Part shown: positions 14,229-26,200 of the stretch, piece after piece
Layout: each line of letters starts with the position of its first letter
How positions within the stretch are numbered: position 1 is the first letter of the stretch
NCBI GenBank assembly: GCA_003640385.1
Contig: RCAB01000338.1
Span: 1 to 64,000 of the forward strand
DNA: 64,000 nt
Direction of reading: 5' to 3'
DNA from: Setaria digitata
Lineage: Eukaryota; Nematoda; Chromadorea; Rhabditida; Setariidae
Program-made: the position numbers and the translations under genes
The notes under the pieces: model-generated
What the model was told of the DNA's origin: nothing
The model's database searches: none
What the model saw: only the letters and a program-made list of their open reading frames with translations

Positions 14229-17200
14229 AGAAAACATATAATATATTATATATAATATATATATAATAAATATATATGTATATATGCAAGGTTCGTGCGT
14301 GGTGTGTGGGAGTGTGCGTAAGTGCATACATGGATTTATATTGTGCGTGGGTGGGTTTGAATTTTTCATTGATCAGAAATATTGGTTATGATCAATGTGA
14401 ACTGAACTGATAGGGAGAGAGGTATCAGTTGCGTATCAGTTTTAAAATTATATTCGATCATTTCGTTCGTTGCCATTCGAGAAAGGACAATGAATCGTTC
14501 TCGGCAAATATATTATGAATTAACCGACAACTATCTTCATCTCATCAATGATCATTATCACGCGTTTATCATCACACGTGGCATTCTCATTCATTATCAT
14601 CAACCTCACCATACCTTTTTTCCTCACTCTCCAATCTTCACCGTTTCCGTTTCACTTCATTCCTTCTACATCTCAATTTTTCTTTTTGAACATTAAATAA
14701 TTTTAATTTGAACCACAAAATTCAACTAAAATATTTGTTTATTAAATTTTTTTTATTAAATTTATTTATTAAAATATTCAATTAAAATAATTCAGATTAA
14801 TTCAGTTAAAAACTCAGTTTATCTAAAATATTCTTTCGTTTCCTTTTTACCATCAGTTTTCTAAAAATCTCAATTTTTTTTTTTTGCTTTCTGTTTTTGC
14901 TTGGAATAAATTCATTTCAATTGAATTATGTACTATTTTTTAATCTAGAGAACGATAAGTAATATTTTCATTTACCATTCATTTTGTTTAAACTTGCTTT
15001 TTTCTTTGTCTCCCAATAAAATTTTATGTTTATTTTTGCCTTTGCCCATTTCTAGTACTTTATAAACTAATTTCAATTTAAAATTTTAATTAGTTTTTAC
15101 TTTTCGTCTTATTTTAGCACTCTTTCCATTCTTTCTTCTTTTTTTCCTTCTTTTTTCTCCAAATTTTTAATGCTTCTTAATTAAAATGAAGTATTTTCTA
15201 GTCGATCCCTGCACTCCATTTACTTTTTTTCTTCTTTTTTTACCCTCACCTTCTTCAAACAACAATCGGCCGCACAATCCTTTCAACTCAATTCAGTCCT
15301 TTCTCGATTGTCATCAATACTTTCCTCCTTTGTTAAAACTTCATTTCAACTTATCCATTTCTCGTTTGTGATGAACCATCGACCTTTATTATCAATCAAA
15401 CAACAAATTTAAAAGAAAAAAAAAGAAAAAAAAACGAAATTGTTGAATGTATTCAACGCATGCAACAGCTAAATATTTTCGTTTTCATAAATTTAAAAAA
15501 AAAATTAAAAAGTGGCAAATTCGATTGTAAGCTTCTAAAAATTTTCGCATAAAATTTCATTTAACTTTTCTTTCTTTCAACTACAACAATTTTGTTGTTT
15601 TATTCATCAACCTTAATCATCGTTATGATACCGCATTAAACTATCACTACGTTTTCTTTTAATTTTTAATTTTAAAACGAATGAATTATTAAGCATTTCT
15701 TTTTATTTAAAAAATTTTAGATTCCATTTGAAAATAATTGGTCATTTAAAGATTTTTACTTTACTCAAAATTTCTTAATCCCTAGCATAATATTTTACAA
15801 TTGTTTATTTAGTACCAATTTTCAATTATAAGCTATTTATTAGAGCTGAAGAAGGAAAATTTAGAAAATTGAAATAATTCCATCATTTCGGACATTTCTT
15901 CTGCAATGACTTAAGACGACAATTCATTTTCCAGCAATAATCCTTTTTCTAATTCAAATTCCATTCATTCTTCCGTTCTAATCAACCTTTTCAACTATTA
16001 TTTCATTATTTTTCATTTAATTTTGGCATGCGAATTAACTAAAAATTACACGAATCAAATGGAGCGGAATTCAATGAAACATAAAGCAACTTTTGCTTAG
16101 TTCTTTCCTTTTAATTTCTCTAAATTTTCAAAATTCCTCGCCATTTTTTGATCTTTTATAGTCGTAAAGAACAAATAACTAAAGAATGGTTTGATGTTTT
16201 TTTTCTTTTTTTTTTTTTTTCAAAAAATATATGGAAATTTACAAAGTTGAGGAAATTAAACAAATCTTAATCCATAAAAAATTTGATAATTTTTTATCTC
16301 GAATAAGAAAAAACATATTTTTCCGATGCAAAATTTGATAAAATGTTGAAATATTGATAACATCTTTTGTGCCTTCTTCTTATCACAGCCAAAGAGAATA
16401 AATGAAAAATATTTTAAACTCAGCTTTTTTCTTTTGTTTCTTTTTTATCTCCGTTAATTTTTACTACATCCATTTAAAAAGAAGTGTTTTTTAATTTTTT
16501 CGTAATTTTCATTTAATCAATATAACTTATAAATAAAGTTGCGCAGACTAAGGTCAAAATTTGGACAGCATCGCATTAAAATTAAAAAAGTATTTTTTCG
16601 GCCGGCTTTTACTTCAAATTAACTTTTCGGCTTTAGTATTTTCAGTAGTGCCACCAATTTCTTCCTTCCTTCTTTCTTTTTTTTTTTTTGCGTTTTCTAA
16701 TCCATTATTATTTTGTGTTCACATAAAAAGTTATAATGACTAAACAAAAATTCATAGAATTGAGAAAAATTTTCAAAAATTTTAGGAAGCGATTTTATGC
16801 AATCAAAAATCAATTGGCAAAATGTGAACAGGAAGAGAATCCAAAAAATGATTAAATTTCGGATTTTGAAATTAAAAAAATTTTAGACATTTAATTTTAT
16901 CAATAACAAAACGTCAGCATTTTTCTTTTCTCTCTCTCTCTCTTTCTTCTTTTTGAAAGAGGGATAACAAAGTAGGCGATAATCTTTAATTCTCTTGCTT
17001 TTTTTTTCATTTTCAGTTTTATATTTATATCCGGTTTTTATTGAAATTTGTCAACATCCCTTAAATATGTAGCGATTAGAAGTGATGAGTGACAATATCA
17101 TTAGTATTGTCAGTCATTTTATCCTTTTTTTTGCTGGTCAAAAAAAAAGTTCAATGTAATTAAAATTATTGTCATCTAAACAGCAATAATTATAAATTTT

Positions 17201-20200
17201 TTTCCTTTCTCTTTCTTTTTTCCTTTTTTTTTTCGAAAATTATTTCATTTTAAAAACATTTCACCAAATAAATAGCGAAATTTTTATATTATTACTTTAG
17301 ATTCTGTTTATTTAGAATTTAAAATTATCACACTCTAACTTATAATTAGTAGGCTATGATAGAAAATTGGGAATGTGCAATTTTATTATCGTAATAGTCA
17401 AACAACAATAATTTTTATTTGAAAAAGAATGAAAAATTAACGAGTTAATTCATTTGTTATATTTTCACGATTATGATGGTTGCATTATAAACTGTTAACA
17501 TTTTTCAACAATAATCAGCTTTTATAGGTATAGATAAAAATCTTGATACTTTTCTATGAGCAATTCATTTTCCTGTGAAATTCATCATCGATTAAACTTT
17601 GATAAGTTTAATTTTTTTTTACAAAATTTGTCATCAGTAAAACTTTGTGTTGTTTCAATTTTATCTTCAGATAATTATCTTCTATGGAAATGATAATTCA
17701 TTAAGTTTTTGATTGCAGATTACTAAGTGAAGTGGCCGAATCATCAAAATGCGATAATTATGATAGCCTACGAATTCGCAGGGTATGTTTATCTTCTCTG
17801 ATAACTCCAACAACTTGCATTTTATAATTTTATAAAATAAAGAGAATTTAAATTTTTAATTTCAGTCAGTGTTTAATTTTTATGAATTTCAATCTGTTGT
17901 GTTTTTAACAATATTTTGAGGAGAAATGCACTGCGATAATCATTTTACCATTTTGCCTCCCATCTTTTTTAATCATTTTCTTTTTCTTAAATTCTATTAA
18001 TATCTTAATCATTTCTCTTTTTCCTTCCCTTCTTTTTTGCTTAAATTCTTTTTTCCAATTATTAACGATAAATTTCAGCTTATTTTCTTTTCTATTTATT
18101 TTAATTGCTCTTCATTTTAAATTAATTTAATTGGCAATTTCAGTCATTTCAAATTATTTTTCTTTTAATTATCACAAAATGGTAAAGTTTTATTATAAAT
18201 AAAGTTATAAAACTTGTAAATCAATTTTCTTTTTCTCCATTTTTTTTAATACCATGAAATGATAGCATTATATAAAATTATCATTTTTTTAGCTTTGTGT
18301 TACAATTTCGGCACTGTATAACGTATGCAGTAGGAATAATGTGCATGTATCACAACTTGATCATACAGCCTTGGAACCGCTAATCCAATATCATTTATCC
18401 GTTTATCGAAATTATCCAAATCCGTCAGTAGAAACAATTCTTGTTCGACCAAATTTCGATCTAATTTATGTTGTCTCAACGCTTGTGGAACAAGTTAGGT
18501 AAATGAATATTTCAAACAACCTAAAATTCACTTTTTTTTTGAAAGTAGAAAAATCAAATGATTATTATTGGTAAGGATATTGGTTTATTTTTCTCTTTTA
18601 TTATCTAAGTAATTTCAAAAACGGTGCTAATTAGTTTTTTCCTTCTTATCTTAATTATTATCTCACATGTCTTAACTGTTACTTATTATTAGCTGTTTTC
18701 ACTTGCTCTTTTTGTTATCCTGAAATTAATATATACGAATCATGATATATGCTAAATTAATGTGAATTAGTGAGCAAGAATTATCGTGATATTTTATTAA
18801 CAATCCTTGTAACTACCTTTAATAGATCTAATCTATCTATAAAGGTAAGATTAACAACATCCAATTTATTATTTTGGATATTCTGGATATTTTAGTACTT
18901 CTCAAAGCATACTGAAACTTATTGCAATATCCCAATATAAAATATTTTCTGAGCATCCTGATAGTTCTCAGAGCGTTTCAGCATTTCCTGAAATGTCTCT
19001 CGAGAATTCTGTTTTCTTGGAATCCTTAACATTCTCCAATAATTTTGATATTTTTTGCGGTATACTGATATTCTCTGTCTAGTTTTTAGATCACCTTATT
19101 AGGTAAACATGCAGTAATAAAGATATGATAAGTCCAGAACATTTTCATCCTAAAAAATGTTGTAAGAGAGATAGGAATAACTAATAAACGACATTATTTA
19201 AATTTTGGCATCACTTAATTAATTTATTTCTAAGAAAAAATATTGCCTAAATTTTGAAAATTTCGAGAAAAGAAAAACTAATAAATGATAGCATAATTGA
19301 TTAATTCATACAAACCCCAATCAATTTAATATTATTATGTGATCATAAATTATGTGATCTTAAAATTATTAATTACCTTTCTTACTAATGTATATCTTAA
19401 AAATTTTAAAATAACAAATATGTCATGATGCAGCATTAAAAAGCTTATTTAAAATAACAAATAAATAAGCTTTTTAATGCTGCATCATGACATAATTTGA
19501 AGCTATAGAAAAGAAAAAAATATAGCCCTAAATAAAATATACATTAAGAAGCAAAGTAATTAATTTTTTGAAACTATAAAAAACATGTAGACAAAACTTC
19601 GTCATCACCAACAAAAGTACAGGAAATATAAAATTTTTCTTTTTTCTTTTTGAAGTGTTCCTGAGATTCAATTGCTCATGTTAGAAATTCAAATTATCTA
19701 CTTAAGTAGTTGTTACAGTTTCAGCGATGAAATTAACGATCGTACACAATTAAATACACCCAGTAGTGACGAGGTTCGTTTGTTATCTTCTTTTTACCTC
19801 CTTTTTACTTTTTACTATTTTTTTCCTTTGTATTCGTTAACCATTTACTTTATTATTTCAGATACTAATGTAAGCAATATCTTTCAGTAAATGCTAATCA
19901 CTTTAATTTATTATTGAAATACTCAATTTATGACAGCTAAAATTATTGACTTTTCCTAACAACCTAAGATTTCATAACTTATACATTTTTTTTTTTATAC
20001 CAATTCATAACATTTCATAACTTTTTGTTCTAATCAATTCAATTGATATTGGTGATATTGTTTTCCGGCTGAATGAGTCTCAACCGGTGAACAGTAACTT
20101 AAGCCTAATTTATATTCAATTTTTTCTTAGTTTTTTTTTTTTTTTAAATAAATTCATTCATATTCATATTTGCTTATTCTTTCACCGAATCAAGTATGCT

Positions 20201-23200
20201 ATAATTTATTAATACGTCTATGTTGAGGAGTGGCTCATGACATGTGATCTCACGTTACGTGCATTCACCTTTTATTATATTGGGAAATTTTCGACTTCCA
20301 CATACTCGATAGAAGAATTTGCTTTTATTTAATTATTTTCATATCACTGATAACAGCAGTGTTATTAGCACATAATTGACTATCTGATAGCATTGCACTT
20401 TTTTTGCATTTCCGATTATGAAAGCTGGATCTAAAATTTGCCTGCTAATTACTGAAAGTTAATTTTAACAGCCATGATAAATTGTTCCCATCGCATTCAG
20501 CGAACTATTACTGCTAATTCTGAATTTCTAATTGAGACAAATTTGTAAAAAATTGATCATTCATTTTCTGAATTTATCACGATTAAAAACTCTAAATTGA
20601 CCAGGCAGACATGTTAGCTTGCAATGAAATTAAATTGATAATAAAAAGGAAACAAAGAAATTTTTGCATTCATCTTTCTCTCCACACCACCTGAAATTGA
20701 AATATGATTCAAATGTGATTTGTGACTTAACAAATAAGATTTCTGTCCTCCATTAAGTAATATTATTATGTCACAGTATTAACAAATATTTACTTTCTTC
20801 TCTTTAGTGTTTGCTTTTATCAATTCTTGCAACTGTTGCAAAGTGAAAGAAAAAAAAATTAAAAATTCCAAAGCCATTTGGCTTGTGAGCAAGAAAAAAT
20901 CCATTAAAATTTTGTGTATTTTGCAATTCTTCAATTCTTTAAGGTATTACACTAAAAAAAAAGAAAAAAGACGACAAGGAAGAGGAAAGTTATGAACTAT
21001 ATGAAATAAGACAAGAAAAAGGAAAGAACAGAAAATTGTATTATTAACTTGAAATATTTAGAATAATAATGTTACTGCAAAATAACGAGCAGAATAATTA
21101 ATTTCCTAATTTTTATCAAGAATATATTTTTATTAAATATCATATTCTTTTTTGTCTATCTCTACTCTTATAAATTGTTTTTTACGCCGAATAATATTTA
21201 ATACTAAGAATATATGATTGATGTTTTTTACAAAAAAAATTTTATAAAATATGATTTTATCAAAAAGACAGTACACATTACATTGATGTCGATAATATTT
21301 CGTGTAAAAAACAAATAAATTTTATTAAAATAAATATTGAAAAATAAATGTTATATGCAAAGGAAAGATAATTTAAATATTAAAAAAAATGAGAAAATAA
21401 ATATCATATCACAACTAATTGATGTATTGTCCAATAAATATGTATTTCTCGTGTGAACTTTTATCAGATTTCAATTCTCGAATAAGTCGAGAAGTACTCA
21501 AGAATATAATAGACAAAAACGCTTGTTTTTCCTAATAAAATTTCATTATTATATTATTTGCGTAGAATTTGAAGTTATCAAGCAAGTTAAGAATAATTAG
21601 AAAAAGGTTACTGAATTTTGTTTAGATATTATAGCAAGCCGCAATTAGGAAAAATTAAAAACTAATAAAATTATGATTACTGCACATAATTCATAAATGG
21701 ATTAACTGTTCACAAATATTAATGGTATTATTTCTACTGGATAATTTTTGCCTTTCTTTTTTCTTTTTTCTTCCTTTTTTTTTGGAAAAGATTAGCATAT
21801 CTTCTTTAATATCTGACAAAATCGCATTTAAATCAAATTTTTAAAATATTTTTTTTTTTTTTTTTTAAATTTGAAGGGAGTAGTTACCATAATGGATTAC
21901 AATTATACAGTGAAGAAATATTTGGACCAGTTAAATAACGGATATTCCACCGAAGAATTGAGCAGGTTAGTCAATTTTTCCTTTTATCTCAAAAGACAAA
22001 AGAACTATTTTTTTTCTTATTGATGACACGCATTATTGTACTTGCAATTAATTAATTACTCATTTAATTTTAAATGTGAATGAATCTGAGCAAAACTGCA
22101 CGGAACAAATAAAGTGAAATGCATGAAAAGGATGGAAAATTTGAATAAAATTTTTCTTTTTGAATTTTCAAAATGTTTACTCATTTTCAGATCTGTCATA
22201 ATTTTTCAAAAACAAAATTATTCAAGCTTTAATATAATCTTAAATAATTTCAAAAATTAAAGTTTCACAAAAAGAATTGAATCCTGATTGCTGTTAGAAA
22301 ACTCCTCTATATGAAATATTCTAATTTACAGTAATTCCGCCTTTTTTAATTTTGCCTAGATGAAAATTTACCTTTTCAGTTCTTTTCTTCATCATAAGAT
22401 ATTTTGTTTTCTCTCTTAACAGTCAAAAAAAGAACGAAAAAAAAGAAAAAGAACGATGGAGAGAAAAATTAATTTGATCTCGCTAATTTTTAGTTAAAAT
22501 CCACAAAATTTTTCCAGCTATAAAAGCTTTCAATTTTCCAAAAAAATTTTTTGCCTTTAAAATTTTCTTTCCATTTAGTGAAACATTCTAAAAGTTTTTA
22601 TCTTCTTTATTTTTTTTCATTTTCAGCTATTCGGCAGGAACAAATGGTAGTCGCAGTGGACCATCCTGTTGGAGTGACCAAAACAGCAGTGCAGAAAACA
22701 GTGACCAGTTGATTCCAACCAGGCAACAACTTAAATTCGCCTCACAGGTTTGATACAGTATTTGACTATTTCAAATTAGCAAAATATATTTAAGTAACAA
22801 TTAATTTTGCATTTTAGCATTGGACAATTTCTCTAAATTCGGTATTAATATTTTGTGTTTTCGATTTTCCTTTTTTTTTGCAATTAAAATCAACTAACTA
22901 AATAATTGTTTGACTATTTTTTTTGAGTGTATCAAAATTTAAGAAATTGAAAATATTTTTTTCTGAGAATTAAAANTGCAATTAAAATCAACTAACTAAA
23001 TAATTGTTTGACTATTTTAACTGTTTGAGTGTATCAAAATTTAAGAAATTGAAAATATTTTTTTCTGAGAATTAAAATTAACTAAATGTTTATTGCATAA
23101 AACGTCATACCTTTTCCTCAATATTTTAATATTTAAAGAATTTTGGTTAATTTTCATTTTTTTACTTTAAATTTTGAATATTTTGTCAAATTAATTACAA

Positions 23201-26200
23201 GCTGTAGTACTATATTTTTACTTCACTTAAACTTCTGAATTTTAATAGTGATAATTTGACGTTTCGTTTTCTCAATTACTTCATCCTCATCATTAATATG
23301 CGCTAAAAGACAGTCTTAATTATTTATCAACCATTGTGTTGGTTAGTAATTAAAAAAAATTGAGCTGTTCAAGTGTTCAAATGATATTAATCGAAGTAAT
23401 CCACTTCAAAACTAAAACCATTTATTTCACTTCAATTTATAGCTTGTTTGTGTTAGGCTCACCCTCATAACTAGAAAAGAATGTAAATATGAAAAGGATT
23501 GTTTGTCTAGCAAGCTAAATGAATTGTTATCAAGTGAGACGAAACAAAACTGCAGCTTGAGAAGGACAAGGCTAAACCGTTACACTGATCTAGCATTTTA
23601 AAAAAGAGAAAATGACAATGCTTTCGATTTTAATTAGATCAGCAATTTACAAGTAGCACTTTTTCTTTATAGCTTCTTAATTTAAATGACTTTTTTTGTT
23701 ACATTTATTTTAATTTTGGCTAAACTGTAATTGTCGGTTTTAAATGAAATTTAGCAACGAAATTAAATTCGCGATTTTTTTCTTGAATATTCATTGGTTA
23801 AAAAAAACCTCTTTTTCGATCTAACATATTTTTCAGGTAGCTCATAATCCATTGCAATTTGTTAGTGCACAAACAGGAGCGACCGCTTTATGTGAGCAAG
23901 CAAAACAGCAACTTATCATTTCCGACCAGCAAAAACGGTTACGTGAAGAAATTCGGAAAAAAATGGTGTGCAAAATGAAATTTTTGGTCAATTTGAACTT
24001 TACCATAATATAAAATTTCTTATTTTAAAATTTGACAACTCAATTAGAGCATTAATAAAATTATGTTAATGAAATTTGGTATTTATAGCTTATTTAATCT
24101 TGTTTCCTTTTCATTTTTTACGTGCAAAATAATTTTTCAAAACAACCATGGTAACACATCACTTTTTTCTATCCTTTTTAAGTTGTGATTTCAAAAAAAT
24201 TTTTAATAAAGTTTTCTTAATTTTTCTTTTCTTTCTTTCTTTTTTCTAACAAACCAAAATAGAAGAATAAAAATTTTTTCAAAAGAAGATAACCATAAAA
24301 TTTTTTTTTGTCTGAAAAAAGAAGTAGTCTTGAATAATAAAAAAGGAAATAATTGATATGACATGATGAAATTGTGGTAATTTCAGTATACTGATGAAGA
24401 TGAGGCAGATTGGAAAACAAATTTAGATTCATGGTTATCAAAACGAAAAATGGCTATTTCGAGATGGAAAAATGATATGCAACATGCTGCTAATGATTCT
24501 GATAGGTTTCTCAGTTTTAATTTAAAAATTAATTTATCGGAATAGAAATCTTAAATTTCATGAATTCTTATAAACATCCGAAAATAAATCAGAATTTTGC
24601 CTAAAACATGTTGTCGAAATGGAACAATTGAAATTATGTAAATCATGTAGGTCAAATATATCTTTGATAATTTTAAGAATTTAAAACAAGCATCTTTTTA
24701 CATTCCAGTGATTTCATCAATGGATTTTCGAAATTTCACCAAATTCTTTAGAGATATATTAAAACCGATTTGTTCTGATTACATTTTAACAATTTTAAGT
24801 TTTAGTCTGATCAATTTAATAATAATTATAAAATTGTTTGTTAGAATAAAAATTACAGAAACAGGGAATGTGATGTTGCCCAGAGTCAGGTATTTGAACA
24901 ACAACAACAAAAACAGCAGCAAAAACAACAACAGCAAAAACGACAACAACGACAGCAAGAACATCGATCAAGAAACGATAGTATCATTGATCCAAAAAAG
25001 GTTAATGAGCTTTTGTTATGAGGAAGAAAAAAGTTGATGATTTGATTTTAGATCTAAAAAAAGTTTAAATCAATTTGCTTATTTGTCTGCAGTTGATGAT
25101 TTGATTTTAGATCTAAAAAAAGTTTAAATCAATTTGCTTATTTGTCTGCATTTGCTTTCCTTGAGATTAATTTTGCTCGTTCATTCAGAAATAAAACATT
25201 ATAATTCAGACTACCTAAGTATTCAAATTGAGGAAACATCAATCCTATGACTGGTATTTAGTATAATATATTGGAAATTATATGTTAAATACAATACAAT
25301 GATTTTCTGATTCTTATTAATGGAGAAAAGTTGACATCTGTAAATTCTTCTTTTACTTTTCTACTTTTAATATTCAGCCTAATTTCCAATCAGCTTAATC
25401 AGTATTCTATTAATTATGCAATTAATTCTTCTTACTACTGTTAATATTGCATCATGAAAGTATGTTTTCAAATATTTTAACCGCTTATTCTCCTTTTTTT
25501 CTTTATTCTCTTCAAGCCAACCAAAAGCAGAAAAAAGGAGGAGAAAATTAAGTCTTAAAAAATTTACAAGCATTGAAATTATAACAAAAGTAATCGAAAA
25601 GAACAGAAACTAAAAAGATTTTTTTCCAAATTATAAGTAAATTAAACACTGTTATAACATCCATTAATACTAAATATTATTTGTGATTTCAGAAATTTTC
25701 GAAATTTAAGAAGATTTAATTTCGTAGTCACAGTGCTTTTACAGTCTCAACATTTTCTTAACTTTATCTTATGCGTCGTACAGAACAGGTAGCAATATTT
25801 TTGAACAACATATAAAAAAAAAAAAAAAATGAAATTTGCTTTTGCCATGCTTTGATGATAACTTTAGATTTTTTTTTTTTCATATTTACAAGTTGAATGC
25901 TGTATTAAACTAAAGCTTTATTAAATACACATATTCATTTTGTAATTTTGTATAGAATTTGAGAAAAATTAATTAATTGCAGGAATACAAGTGTAAAATC
26001 TTGAATGAGAAAGTTATTCAGTGCTATGAATTCGTATATTATTCTACCACACTCTTCGTCTGTTCACTGATACAAATGTTATAGTTAATAATTTAGAATT
26101 TATTTCTTTAGCGCATTTAAATATTTCTTTGTATATGGAAAAAGTTTTTGCCAACTTTTTTCTTAATTTACCAAGAAAAAAATTGAAAATAAAAATGAAA

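Larger units (their letters stand above)
11313..17718. other. Intron 4 (6.4 kb), repeat-rich
   Basis: Largest intron. Holds a 50-bp G/C-containing tandem pair (12641-12741), a 28-bp exact direct repeat (12212, 12367), (TAA)n, (TA)n and (GA)n arrays, and long T-rich stretches. A short ORF at 14490-14696 follows a sequence that looks less AT-rich and could be an alternative first exon, but it has no phase-compatible donor that I trust. Confidence 0.6.
18499..21876. other. Introns 6 and 7 around exon E7
   Basis: Intron 6 (18499-19718) carries a decayed minisatellite and a 33-bp perfect inverted repeat. Intron 7 (19774-21876) is AT-rich. It has an open stretch near 20053-20100 that reads GDIVFRLNESQPV, but no acceptor precedes it. 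Confidence 0.6.

Noticed and set aside
20053..20115. PDZ-like string GDIVFRLNESQPV in intron 7
   Set aside because: No acceptor AG within about 80 bases upstream and only a dozen residues of similarity; most likely chance.
24710..24760. Exon after cattccag at 24708 instead of E12
   Set aside because: In the required phase it stops after 14 codons with no donor; E12 at 24859 continues the frame properly.
24779..24964. Poly-Leu/Phe ORF on the minus strand
   Set aside because: Antisense shadow of the poly-Q/K exon E12.
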